A DNA stretch of 64,000 bases, taken from Triangularia verruculosa. Its lineage: Eukaryota > Ascomycota > Sordariomycetes > Sordariales > Podosporaceae. Positions 1 through 10,852 of this stretch are shown here, in pieces. The notes beneath the pieces are model-generated. The model saw only the letters and a program-made list of their open reading frames with translations, was not told the origin of the DNA and searched no databases. Where the stretch lies: NCBI GenBank assembly GCA_033296885.1, contig MU863881.1, positions 248,001-312,000 of the forward strand, in the 5' to 3' direction. Position numbers and translations under genes: made by a program. Within the stretch, counting starts at the first letter, position 1, and every line of letters starts with the position of its first letter.

Positions 1-826
1 GGGCGAAAGCGCGTAGATGCAACATTCCGGACCGACTCGGTCAATTTATGGTGTTCGTTTGCCTTCCTGACCACCCTGTTCTAGACACAAGGTGGTGGTG
101 TGCACCCTCACGGAACCGCGGCCACGGGAGCTGCAGTCTCTCGACGCCGGAGCTTTCTCGAAATGGGGGGGGGGAGGGACCAGCCCGGGGGATTGGTAGA
201 GTTGGGACGAACGGCGCCAGCTAGCTGTCGAACGGCGTCTCCCCAGGCGTCGAAAGAGTCGCAGCGGGCCAGGGGGGTGCCTCAGATGCTCGGCGGTATT
301 CTGCATGGACCCCATAGCTACCGAGCTACGGAGTACATGGTGAGCTTGCCCAACCCTATGCATCATACTCGAAGCCCCCTTGTAAGTAGGGTCCCCGCAA
401 ACAATGCACTCGACCCGGCGGGAACGCGGCGAAATACCCAAGCATACTTTTGCCAAGTCGGGGGTAATGGACTCTCCCCCCAGTCCTCCGCGTCTTCTGA
501 CTGGCCAGGAACAGCCAACGCTCCCCAGAGTGACATGCTCCAAAACCTGGAACCCAAAGAGATGTAACCCATGCCGGCCAAAAGTCCCAAAGCCCTTCCA
601 TCCCAGTAGCTCCCTCCACCTTTCTATTCAAATATCACCACCTTCTCTCCCGTCTCACCGGTTGAGCTTCTTTTTCTCCTCATCCCGCTCTACACCCATC
701 CCCCCCCCCATCCAACCCCTCGGGTCACGGTTACCACTTACACACCAAGAAAGGCATCGCCCCCCTCCAAATCGACAACCGAACCTCATCAACGAGTAAG
801 GCGTATAAGATACCTTTTCGACCATC
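1..826. other. Intergenic; promoter region of the hexose transporter
   Basis: I see no supportable gene here. Open frames on both strands lack family motifs or an ATG in good context. The last 200 bases are very pyrimidine-rich (runs of C and CT from about 610 to 770), as is common upstream of strongly expressed ascomycete genes. The region up to about 600 is G/C-rich without visible repeats. Confidence 0.6.
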
Positions 827-2630
827 ATGTCGACTCACGACGAGAAGGAGGCGCCCCGCGCCTCCCACGTCGGCGGCCTGGCTACTACCCAGGATGTCGA
901 GCGCATTGAGGCTCCCGTCACCTGGAAGGCCTACCTCCTCTGCGCCTTCGCCTCGTTTGGTGGTATCTTCTTCGGTTACGACTCCGGTTACATCAACGGT
1001 GTCCTCGGCTCCCAGATCTTCATCGACGCCGTCGAATTCGCCGGCGCCGGGGCTGTTTCCGAGTCCCGGACTTCCCTCATCGTCTCTATTCTCTCCTGCG
1101 GTACCTTCTTCGGTGCTCTCATTGCTGGTGACGCTGCCGACTGGATTGGCCGCAAGTGGACTGTGATTCTCGGCTGTCTCATCTATATTATCGGTGTTGT
1201 CATCCAGATGATCACTGGTGCTGGTGACCCTCTCGCTGCCATTGTTGCCGGTCGCTTGATCGCTGGTATCGGTGTCGGTTTCGAGTCTGCCGTTGTCATT
1301 CTCTACATGTCCGAGATTGTAAGTCGTGCAGATCCCCCCGTCCAGGCCAAGAGATGCCAATGTGCTAACTGCTTCTGCTTCACAGTGCCCGCGCAAGGTC
1401 CGTGGCGCTTTGGTCGCTGGTTACCAATTCTGCATCACCATTGGTATCATGTTGGCTGCTTGCGTTGTGTATGCCACTGAAGGCAGATCCGACACTGGCT
1501 CTTACCGCATTCCCATTGCCATCCAGTTCCTCTGGGCCATCATCCTCGCCGGTGGTCTCGCCTGCCTGCCCGACTCTCCCCGCTACTTCGTCAAGAAGGC
1601 CAACCTTCCTGCTGCTACCGATGCTCTTGCTCGCCTCCGTGGCCAGCCTAGGGACTCTGAGTACATCCAGGTCGAGCTTGCTGAGATTGTCGCCAACGAG
1701 GAGTACGAGCGTCAGCTCATTCCCTCCACCACCTGGTTCGGTTCGTGGGCCAACTGCTTCAAGGGCTCTCTCTGGAAGGCCAACTCCAACCTGCGCAAGA
1801 CGATCCTCGGTACCTCTCTTCAGATGATGCAGCAATGGTAAGTTTTTAATCAAATAAAATATACGATCAAGAAAATCAAAGACGGAGTGCTAACATGTTC
1901 GGCGTCCAGGACCGGTGTCAACTTTATCTTTTACTACTCGACTCCGTTCCTCAAGTCCACTGGTGCCATCGACAACTCGTTCGTCATTTCCATGATCTTC
2001 ACCGTCATCAACGTGTGCTCGACCCCCATCTCCTTCTGGACCGTTGAGCGTTTCGGCCGCCGCACCATCCTCCTCTGGGGCGCTCTTGGCATGCTTATCT
2101 GCCAGTTCCTCGTCGCCATCATTGGTATCACGGTTGGTTTCAACCACACCTATGCCGCCCCCACCGTCGAGGACCCCGACCGCACTCTTGCCAACAACAT
2201 CTCTGCCGTCAATGCGCAGATCGCCTTCATTGCGATCTTCATCTTCTTCTTCGCCTCCACTTGGGGTCCCGGCGCCTGGATTCTCATTGGTGAGATTTTC
2301 CCTCTGCCGATCCGCTCCCGCGGTGTCGGTCTCTCTACCGCCTCCAACTGGCTGTGGAACACCATCATTGCCGTCATCACCCCCTACATGGTCGGTTCCG
2401 AGAAGGGCAACATGAAGTCGTCCGTCTTCTTTGTGTGGGGTGGTCTCTGCACCTTCGCTCTCATCTACACCTTCCTCTTCGTCCCCGAGACCAAGGGTCT
2501 CTCCCTCGAGCAGGTCGACAAGATGATGGAGGAGACCACTCCTCGCACTTCGGCCAAGTGGAAGCCCCATACCACCTTTGCCGGATCCCACGGCACCAAC
2601 GGCCCCTACATGAAGACCGAGGGAGTTTAA
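827..2630 (+). CDS. MFS hexose transporter (high-affinity glucose transporter type)
   Basis: Spliced from exons 827-1318, 1386-1837 and 1910-2630, giving 554 residues. Both introns start with GTAAGT; the second has a GCTAAC branch site. The protein is a sugar porter of the major facilitator superfamily and should import glucose or other hexoses across the plasma membrane by proton symport. Visible signatures are FFGYDSGYINGVL in helix 1, DWIGRKW in the first cytoplasmic loop, GRLIAGIGVGFES in helix 4, PDSPRYF after helix 6, and the C-terminal PETKGLSLEQVD. Length matches fungal hexose transporters (about 530-560). Codons end almost only in C or in favoured T (GCC, CTC, GTC, ATC), unlike most neighbours, which implies high expression. 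The N terminus resembles high-affinity fungal glucose transporters, but substrate and paralogue identity cannot be read from sequence alone. Confidence 0.93.
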
Positions 2631-2833
2631 GACAGCAGCCTCGCTTGATTCGCTTTTTCAACCGTCATGAAATAGACGAGTGTTTTGGTGCGTTGCCCGG
2701 CGGCGTCAAGAGTGGGATGTCAATGCTTTTGCTGGGAGGGTTTGGGAGGGGAAGTCGTTTGGTCTATCATATACCCCATCGCGCGCTGCGAAACGTTTTT
2801 TGGTTGCGAAATTTCGGCATTCGAGAAGCAACA

Positions 2834-2839
2834 AATAAA
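2834..2839 (+). promoter_or_regulatory. Polyadenylation signal AATAAA after the hexose transporter
   Basis: An exact AATAAA lies about 205 bases after the stop codon at 2628-2630, in an A-rich stretch. The spacing suits a fungal 3'UTR, but the motif is short and the call is inference. Confidence 0.4.
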
Positions 2840-4745
2840 AAGAGATTATTCACAAAAAAATTACGACCGTGACTTGAACGACGACAAAGGGCGATACGAC
2901 GGAGGCATTCGTTGATGATGAGTGGTTGACTTTGCAAGTGACTCCAGTCACGATTGGGTTGGCGGTGGTGAACTTTACGTGGTACATCTGTGTGTTTCTA
3001 TTGTTGATTTGTTGGAAGCGGCATGGCGAAGCTACCTACTAAAACCCCTTGTATATAGGGTTGTTGGCTTTCGATCATGTCGCTCAGAACCTCCCCTATG
3101 TATATAATAACCTCTAATTCTCATGTTCCAATACGGATACCATTGCCACTACTGTTTGCTACCTACCCCTCAGGTTCGAGCCCAACGGCGTTGCGACGGG
3201 CCACGATTGAAGAGCCAAGCCACGTGCAGACAGAAGTAGGATCGAGTGTGAGAATCTTCAAGGAGTGTCTCACATGTGCAGAAAAGATTTTCAGGGGACC
3301 TGCAATGATCGACATCTCCACAGGCCTTACACTGCGGAATCATGGCCGCTTACCTCATCGGCTCACCCACTCACACTCACCTTGATGAATTCAACCTCAC
3401 CGGTTCATCTCGAATCCTCAACATGGCAGGTGACACAACCTTATGAATCGAAGACTGCTGCGGTGGAACGGGAGCGGATAATTTTGAAACGAAGCATAGT
3501 AGAGAAGCAAACGGTGCGGTGGGACGGTCATTCGGTCACCTGCAGCGCCGGGTTCTCTTGTGCCATGGTAATGTAGGTACTAGTAATGAGAGTGGAGAGG
3601 CTTTTTGAAACCTTGAAACCGAGATCAAGGCCAGCAGCCGCTTGTCGGCCGGGCACTGGTGATGCTCTCACGAGAATCAACTCGAGGCTTGAGACGTCAA
3701 AATAGACATTGAAAGACGCGACGCGAACGTGGAGCATTCACATGACGCCATCCGATACCCTCTACGCCAAGACGCAAAACCGGGGGGTCCCAGATCCACA
3801 TGGTGAAATGCGATCTCGGATGCCGGCCAACAACCAACCGTCAGACTTGCTCGCACCGGCAGTCACCTCACCATTGCAATCTCGTTAGATGTTTGTTTGA
3901 GCCAACTGGTTTCTACGGTCTGACTATAATGATTGAAGCGATGGCTTATTATCAACGCTCATAAGACGTGATATCTCTTCAGTATCCTCGCTGATTCTGC
4001 CGCGATCTCGCAAATCTCCGAGAAAACGAAGCCCCAGCTGAGCATATGCCGAAGCGCCCAGCCTCTATCGACGGACCCGTGATTGTCGCCTCTCTTCTAG
4101 GCTCTCGGCAAACCGGACCTTGCTCCCCGCGCTGTCGGGGCTGCCGGGCTACCGCCACCTGAAATCAGCCACAATGATGCCTACCTACGCTGGACTAGAC
4201 CGTGAGGGGAATCTATTTCTCCGCTAGGCCTTGAACTCAACTCCCGGTCAGAGGCGCCCACCAGATGGAGACAGCATACGCAAGGTACGAGAATAGCGTC
4301 CCACAATCACAATACCCCGCACAAAAGCCAGCTCCAGAATTGCCCGTTGGGGTACGTCTGACGGAACATGCTGTGATGCTATTCGATCGCTAATTCGGGT
4401 ACAGCGGATAGCCAACAGAAAACAACGTGGAAACATGCCGGTACAGTGGCCACAAGCACGGTTTTTGGAGTAGTAGATCGAGCCGAGCTGTGTATGTACT
4501 GGTCCCCATCGTTGCCAGGTCTCCATATTCCAGGTTAACACCTACTCCTCACGGACTCAAGGAGGGGAATATATAGCGGGAGACCCCCTCACTCCCCGAC
4601 GTGTGAAGTGTGGTAGGACGGACCCCTTTCTGTCGACTCTCTTCCAGCAACCCGGCTCAAAGACCCTTACTCCCAGCTCCCCGGGTCCGGTAAACATCCA
4701 TTGCCTCCCCCCTTTGTGCTGTCCTCGCAACAACAAGAAAACAAA
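2840..4745. other. Intergenic region between hexose transporter and MetE-like gene
   Basis: About 1.9 kb with no convincing coding frame on either strand. It holds a palindromic ATGACGCCAT at 3742-3751 and a TATA-like element at 4568-4576, both described separately. GGTTCGAGCCC at 3173 resembles a tRNA B-box but has no matching A-box or cloverleaf. Confidence 0.5.
4568..4576 (+). promoter_or_regulatory. TATA-like element of the MetE-like gene
   Basis: AATATATAG lies about 170 bases upstream of the start codon at 4746, just before a pyrimidine-rich leader. Position and sequence suit a core promoter TATA box; no experimental support. Confidence 0.45.
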
Positions 4746-5903
4746 ATGCCTCTCCCAGCCGGCGTCTACCGCGCCGACCACGTCGGTTCTTTTCTCCGTC
4801 CCAAACCTATTCTCGACGCCCGCGAGAAGCTTGACACCAAGTCCATCTCCCTTGAGTCTCTGCGCACCATCGAAGACGAGCACATCTCCACCGTCGTCCA
4901 AGCCCAGATTCAGAATGGCCTCCAGTCGGTAACAGACGGCGAGTTCCGCCGCGCTTGGTTCCACATCGATTTCCTCCAACATTTTGCCGGCGTCGAGCGT
5001 CACGGCTCCCTCTCCTCCACCAACGTCACCTCCCACGGTGTCACCCCTCCCAAGATCGTCGTCAGCGGCAAGCTCGGCCACCCTAATCCCATCCAAGTAG
5101 ACGACTTCAAGTATGTCGAGCAAGAGGTCGCCAAGGTGGCCAACCCGGAGAACAAGAAGATCACCACCAAGGTCTGCATCCCATCCCCAACCATGGTCCA
5201 CTTCCGCGGCGGCCGCGAGGCCATCTCCACCGACGCCTACCCAAACCTCGATCCGGACTTCTTTGACGACCTGGTCAAGGTCTACCAAGCCGAGATTGCC
5301 GATCTGTACGCCGCCGGCTGCCGGTTCGTCCAGCTGGACGACACCAACCTGGCCTACCTCTGCGACGAGGGCATGAGAGCCGAGGCGGCCAAGCGCCACG
5401 GTGTCGACGACCCCCAGGCTCTCACCAAGCAGTACGCCAGCCTGATCAACCGCGCCATCGCCGCCAGGCCAAAGGACATGGTCATCGGCATTCACCTCTG
5501 CAGGGGCAACTTCCGGTCGCAGTGGTTTGCCGAGGGGGGCTATGAGCCCGTCGCGGAGACGCTGTTCAAGGAGTTGGACGTTGATGTGTATTTCCTCGAG
5601 TACGACGATGCTAGGTCGGGAGACTTTACGCCGTTGAGATTCCTGCCCGAGAACAAGATCGTCGTGCTGGGCGTCATGAGCAGCAAGAAGGCTGCGCTGG
5701 ATGATAAAGAGGACATCAAGAGACGGCTGAACGAGGCGGCCAAGTTCTGCCCCAGGGGGCTGGACCAGCTTTGCTTGAGCCATCAGTGCGGGTTCAGCTC
5801 GACGGTGGAGGGCAATGACTTGAGTGCGGAGGAGCAGTGGGCCAAGGTTAGATTGGAGGTGGAGATTGCAAAGGAGGTCTGGGGCGATGATTTGTCCGTG
5901 TAA
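4746..5903 (+). CDS. MetE C-terminal-type (cobalamin-independent methionine synthase family) zinc methyltransferase
   Basis: Intronless, 385 residues. The start is the ATG in context ACAAAATGC; upstream in-frame sequence has no ATG. The protein is about half the size of true cobalamin-independent methionine synthase and corresponds to its C-terminal catalytic barrel. The zinc ligands are all in place: H250 and C252 in GIHLCRGN, E285 in FLEYDD, and C348 in HQCGF, matching the His-Cys-Glu-Cys set of MetE. The N-terminal RADHVGSFLRP and VTDGEFRR motifs are typical of the stand-alone UROD/MetE-like subfamily found in bacteria and fungi. It probably transfers a methyl group to a thiol acceptor, but neither donor nor acceptor is known for this subfamily, so methionine synthesis itself is not established. 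Early codons are strongly C-ending while the last third shifts to G-ending, less biased codons. Confidence 0.9.
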   Translation: MPLPAGVYRADHVGSFLRPKPILDAREKLDTKSISLESLRTIEDEHISTVVQAQIQNGLQSVTDGEFRRAWFHIDFLQHFAGVERHGSLSSTNVTSHGVTPPKIVVSGKLGHPNPIQVDDFKYVEQEVAKVANPENKKITTKVCIPSPTMVHFRGGREAISTDAYPNLDPDFFDDLVKVYQAEIADLYAAGCRFVQLDDTNLAYLCDEGMRAEAAKRHGVDDPQALTKQYASLINRAIAARPKDMVIGIHLCRGNFRSQWFAEGGYEPVAETLFKELDVDVYFLEYDDARSGDFTPLRFLPENKIVVLGVMSSKKAALDDKEDIKRRLNEAAKFCPRGLDQLCLSHQCGFSSTVEGNDLSAEEQWAKVRLEVEIAKEVWGDDLSV

Positions 5904-6259
5904 GATAGTTGTTGCGTGATGGTGGTGAGGCGTTCAACATTGATACCCCGGGTGAAATAGTTTCAACAGCCGGAATGGATAGATGAGGAGATAATTATAT
6001 GGCAGAGCTGATAGTTACACAACGACGTCGGTTGCTGCTGTTGGATACGACAGAAAAAGCACATATTCCCAAGCCATCAAGACCCTTTCAAGTAGTGATT
6101 TCGTGCGTGTGTGCGAGATCAATTCCATAATTTGTTGGGAGTGTATACTGGGGTCTATGCCCCTGGTGGTTCCGTCAACTTGAAAAAAACATAAAAAAAA
6201 AGAAAGAAAAACAAACAAACACGGCACAAAACCACCCCCAGATCAGCCCACACAACAGT
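5904..6259. other. Convergent 3' intergenic region
   Basis: This 356-base gap lies between two converging genes and should hold both 3'UTRs. It contains an A-rich stretch near 6183-6224 but no gene. Confidence 0.5.
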
Positions 6260-7834
6260 CTACTCCTCCCGGCTTCCACTCCCCTCCCCACGCTTCACCA
6301 CCGTCTCCAAATCCCCCTTCCACTCCCTCGACTCGGACGACACAACCCTCACCCTCAGCGTCTTGACAATCTGCCCCTCGGCCGGCAGATCAACCGTGCT
6401 CCCACCAACACTGGAAGCGTCCTCCCCCGAAGGCACCCGGCGACCACCCGTGACCGTCGTCACTGTGCTGACGGCCCTTTTCCCGGTGAGCGGAGCACGA
6501 GCACGGCGAGGACCAGCCACCCCGACAGCACCGCCAGAACGACCAGCACCAGACCCAGGCCCGCGCAGCATCTCCTCGCACGACATCGCCCCCGCATCAT
6601 CTCTGGCACCCGACGACGCAAACGACGAAACCGAGTTCAGTCTCCGGATCGGAAACCGCCCTCTCCCCGACCTCGGTACCCCTCGGCCACCACCACCACC
6701 GCCGCCGCCCGCTCCTGGATTGTTGAAATCCAGGAGCTCGCTCGCTCGCGCCGAGCGGCGATTCCTCACCTCCTCCTTGAGCGCGAGGCGGAGGACGGGC
6801 AGGCAGGCGGCGGTGATGAGCACCGTCGGCTCGACGAAGTGGTAGGTCACTAAGTCGACCGAGGTGTCTGGGCGTTTGCAAGCGCGGGTTAGCGAGCGAA
6901 GCTGGGACGAAGTTGGGAGGGGTTTCACTTACACGAGAGGTCGGCGGAGAGGACGGAGACGCAGTTGATGTACGAGAGTTTCATTATACCGAGGATGCCG
7001 GTGCTGTTTTGCACGGGGAGAAAAATTAGTTGATTGATTTCCTGGGCGGAAAAAAAGGGGGGGGGAAACCTTACACGAAACCCATGCTCATGGCGACGCA
7101 GAGACTGTACTTCTCGGATTTCTTCTTTTGCAGGTTCCACATGATGAGCCATGGGAAGCCGGAGAGGAGGAAGTCGGAGATTACGCTCCATACTGTTGTG
7201 GAAGTAGGTTAGTATCTGAAAGGTATCGACCACCAACGGGGGGGGGGGGCGCTTACCAGAGACAAAGACACCAAAACGCCAGATTGGAGAGTTGTTGGTG
7301 CATTCGTCGTCCATCTTGTTGTCGTGGATCTTGATCGAGATGACGATTCCCGTTACGACAGTCGCGAGAATGGTTATTGCTGTTGTGACCTTGAGAACGT
7401 AATTGTGCCAGTAGATATGGCTGATTTTCCAGAGAGTCATTGCAATCGAAGTTTTTGCTGCTGCACCGGAGGCTGAGGTCAGGGCTTGGGAGATGGCGAC
7501 GAGGGTGGCAGCTCCAGTGGGGAATTGTTCTCTGTCTTCCATGTGGAGGGTATAGCCATAGGAGTAGACGGATTCAAGTAGGCAGAAGAGGCTTGCGAGG
7601 GTGAAAATCTGTAGGTGATAGTTTAGAACATTGTCATCTGAGGTTAGGATGTTTTGTGGAGAGGGAACTGGGGGAGCAACATACCCAAGCTCCGGCCATC
7701 ACATAGTCGTCAACGATGACGATCCTACGGTACTTGAATTTGCAGAACAGCCGAAGAAAGACGCCGAAAAATGCGATGGCTGTCATCGCGCTCATAGTGG
7801 TGACGAACTCGACGGTACGGTCGGAGGTACGCAT
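6260..7834 (-). CDS. PTH11-like integral membrane protein, fungal rhodopsin domain
   Basis: Five exons on the minus strand: 7834-7685, 7608-7257, 7192-7075, 7003-6933 and 6867-6260, giving 432 residues. The introns have standard GT/AG ends; intron 2 has a TACTAAC branch site. The spliced protein shows the hallmarks of the fungal rhodopsin-domain (PTH11-like) family: a first helix followed by LRLFCKF, the VDDYVMAGAW motif, the loop-helix motif PWLIMWNLQKKKSEKY, then SMGF and GIMKL, and FVEPTVLITAACLP before the last helix. A cytoplasmic, Ser/Gly/Arg-rich tail of about 180 residues follows, including a poly-Gly run. These seven-helix proteins are thought to act as surface receptors; ligand and signalling partner are unknown. 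Introns 2 and 3 carry long C-tracts just after the donor (sense strand). Confidence 0.85.
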
Positions 7835-7960
7835 CTTGATGGTGGTGATGAAGGGTAAAGTTTTTAGAGAAGAAAGGAAGAAAAGAAGAGAAGAGAAGAG
7901 AGGGGTCGGTCAAGCAGAGAGTAGCAGGTGTTGTAAGATGGCTTGCGGGCCGTGCTGGGT

Positions 7961-8222
7961 AGTGAAAAGGTGTACTTCAGTTTCAAATAGGCCTAAATTA
8001 AGTTCAGAAAGGCTTTTAATTGTTAGTTCGACCTGTAATAAGATAGTTGGCATGCGTCTTCAGACAGTAAACGGGCCTTTTTAGATAGAGCAAAGGTGTT
8101 CTTAAAGTTCAAACAGGCCTTCAACGATAGTTAACAGGCGTCTCAGGATAGTAATGAGCCTATTTGGATAGTGAGAAGGCCTTACGATGATAGTGAAAGC
8201 CGTGCCGGTGATATCTTTAGGG
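7961..8222. repeat. Degenerate 21-bp minisatellite, about 12 copies
   Basis: Aligned by eye, this stretch breaks into about 12 tandem units of 18-24 bases that start AGT and usually carry AGGCCT or a variant in the middle and GAT at the end. Clear units begin at 7961, 8001, 8097 (AGTTCAAACAGGCC; position approximate) and around 8130-8222. Divergence between copies is high, so the array is old. It lies about 130-390 bases upstream of the start codon of the PTH11-like gene. Confidence 0.7.
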
Positions 8223-9013
8223 CTAACCTGCCCCGAAAAGCATTGCGGGGACTCTGAAGCCTTCAAGAAGGGGAGGAAGGTGCAGCCTCCAGACTTGTCC
8301 GGTGGCAGGAGCCCACAGCAATCTCAAATCTAAGCACCAAGGGTTTATATCTACCTACCTACCTATCAAAGGCGTTGTCAACGCCAATCGTCGCACTCTG
8401 ACACGAGTTATTTGCCTGCTTTGTTAAAAGCAGGTTACCATCCACGTGTAACTGTGTAAGGTAGGTAGCGCGGCCGGAGCAGCGTTGAGGTTGCTCTCAG
8501 TCAGTGGAGATATGTACTTGAGAGAACCGTGTCTCTTGCCCATCCTCACTATTCGCCTGAATGTCGTGCTTCACAGGCAGGGAGAGAAAACACACTGGGA
8601 GGGAAGTTCAGATATGGGATGGTATCAATGATGTTTGACAGCACTAAGCTTCCAAAACTCAAGACACGCTCGAGATTTCTTGTTTCGTAGCGATGGACAT
8701 TGTACCGGATGGTAATGTTTACAGGGCCCAGCACATTCTTGCAAGACCAAGATAAAAAATATAACGGTTGGAAAAGGGCCAGATTTATCAACATAAGTGA
8801 CCAAGGATATTGATTGTCTATATACGGTCGCGGTTTAAAGGCGGTAGTCATCCACCCGATCCACTGAGCAGTTTGTCGCAAGAATACCTAGTGGTAACAG
8901 ACTAATATGACTTCTAGAAACTATACAAGGTTTGACCTGAACCCTATTCCAACCCCCCGGTCGACATTTCAATATGTGGCATGTTGTGGCTTAAGCCCCT
9001 CCCTGCAGGATTT
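8223..9013. other. Intergenic region, no supported gene
   Basis: The region lies between the minisatellite and the 3' end of the carboxylesterase. A minus-strand frame (about 8851-8549, ATG at 8851) encodes an unfamiliar hydrophobic, Tyr/Asn-rich peptide that I cannot assign. It has no flanking exon signals that I could connect. A short TACC repeat occurs near 8351-8366. Confidence 0.4.
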
Positions 9014-10852
9014 CTACTGGCTGCCGTAGCCTTCCGGGACAGGTCTCCGATAGTCCAACTCGAACGGGTTACTTGGCCAAACAGCCATTCCCTCCTTGCG
9101 CCAGGTGTCAGGTTCAACGTGAACATTGAGACGGTCGGGGTGCTCAGTAGCGTTGAGGACCAGATTCGTGGGTTTTCGGACGTCGTACTTGGGCCAAGTA
9201 GGAAAGCCGGGAACTACAAATTCAAAGACTGTTAGCACATACGTCCATTGCTGCAATCAAGAGGGTCGCACAGAAAACACACCTGAGATTGCATTTGGAT
9301 CCCCGGTGTAGATGTAGCCAATGAGCTTGGCAGCAATTCCATGTGACAGCTGCAAATGAGCCCGAGATCCCTCAGGAATAGGCGGGTTGTTTCCATAAAG
9401 ATTATGCTCCCTGGGGAAACGGAAGAAATAAGAGTATTCTGTGGAATGGGATGCAAATCCGGGCTTGAAATTGGTGAAGTTCGTGATTGGAAAAGAGGTC
9501 GGCCATGTATCGAAACGGTATGAATATGCTGTAAGACCAAATTTAGCAAATGCTTGTGCGAAAGCCCGCTGGCCGGCAATGACGAAAAAATCCCCAAACA
9601 TTGCAGCAAATCTCCTGAATTGTGTGCCACAGCGCAAACCTCCAACAGCCCTGAACCCTTCGCACAACCGATCTGTATCGGACATGGAGAGGCCATATGG
9701 CGGACCTGGGATATCTGCCGGATAGGCTCGCATAATAAGGTCAAGGGTCTCGTTTCGTGCGTTGAGGAACAGCTGTTTGAGAATCGAGAAGACTTGCTGG
9801 TCCGTATCGAGGTCTTCGGGTATTGTGTTTGCGACACGAATGCCTTCGTCGCTGTTGGTTCCGATCAGGACAGACACATCGCGGCGGAATTTTCCAGACA
9901 GGAGCTGGATCGTGGGTGGCATGGAAACAAAATCTCCATCCACCATCGGCCCCCATGCGCTAAGGTCAGCCGTTGTCAAACTCGCCTCCCACAGCTGTCC
10001 CGCAGAGAGTCCTCGTAGACAAGCCAAGGAGTCATGGGCGCTGGCACAGTTTGTCGCCTGCAAAATGCGCCTGTAGCCTGCAAGGGCGTCAGCGCGCTTT
10101 GCATGGTGCGAATTTCCTACGCCCACCGATGAGCTGGCCATGATTGCTCCCCGGAAAAGCCTCTTCTCTCCACGCTGGTCTCCGTAGGCCAGAATTTGAT
10201 GAGTGATGGAGTGGCTTCCAGCAGACTGGCCCCAGAGGGTGACCTTGTCTGGATCACCACCAAAACCTGCAATATTTTCCTGAACCCAATGCAAAGCTTT
10301 CCGTTGATCCTTGAAACCAAGATTGGTGACACCCTCCTCAGCCACTGGAGCGCCGCCGGGAAAGCCAAGAAACCCGACGCGATAGTTCAGTGTGACGGCA
10401 ATGATGGGCATATGTTGGGCCACACTTTCTTGAACGATGTAAGATAAGTTGGAATTGATGTCGGCGCCGAAGCCGTCGACAAAGCCCCCACCGTAAAGCC
10501 AGACCACGACAGGGAGCTTCTTCTTATCGATGCCAGATGGTCGGATGATGTTGAGGTTGAGACATTCTCCTGCTTTTTCTGTGACGTTGGCTCTCTCCAT
10601 CTCAGCCGGCGACGCGTAGCAATGGCAGATAGCACCATTGTACTCAGCTGAGCGGGATCCCTTCCAAGACTCGTCCCAGGGAAGAGGGTTTCCGAGCAAA
10701 GGGGCCCTGGCAAATGGTATTCCCAGAAACAAATCTTGAGAAAACTCAGGGAGGTGTCGACCCCTGTAAGTTCCGTTAATGGTGATGGCGGTAGGGGTCT
10801 TGTAGCCCCCAGCCAACGCGACAGGAAGTAGTGTGAGATAATGGAGCAGCAT
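9014..10852 (-). CDS. Secreted type-B carboxylesterase (cholinesterase-like alpha/beta hydrolase)
   Basis: Two exons, 10852-9283 and 9213-9014, encode 589 residues. The intron starts GTGTGT and has a GCTAAC branch site. The open frame extends upstream, but the ATG at 10852 gives a good signal peptide (MLLHYLTLLPVALAGG), so I chose it. The enzyme should hydrolyse carboxylic esters outside the cell. Family landmarks are LFLGIPFARAP, ECLNLNIIRP, the oxyanion-hole segment VVWLYGGGF, and the nucleophile elbow GQSAGS with S210. The likely triad partners are E336 in TNSDEG and H469 in ASHSTEYSY. Length matches fungal type-B esterases and lipases (about 550-600). The last exon supplies the C-terminal strand (PGFPTWPKYD). 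Substrate cannot be predicted. The gene diverges from the HET gene across a 1.6-kb gap. Confidence 0.92.

Noticed and set aside
731..1396. Minus-strand 221-codon frame rich in Asp, Glu and Gly
   Set aside because: Shadow of the strongly codon-biased hexose transporter. The same occurs at 1890-2591, at 4557-5783 opposite the MetE-like gene, and at 16064-17035 opposite the DUF1996 gene.
3173..3183. GGTTCGAGCCC resembling a tRNA B-box
   Set aside because: No A-box at suitable distance upstream and no acceptor or anticodon stem can be drawn.
6183..6224. A-rich tract as a possible retroposon tail
   Set aside because: No target-site duplication or reverse-transcriptase remnant is visible; it fits a 3'UTR between converging genes.
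8549..8851. Minus-strand frame with hydrophobic and Tyr/Asn-rich residues
   Set aside because: It starts in the open without splice context, lies in a promoter-sized gap and matches no family I know. A decayed gene is possible, but I cannot support it.
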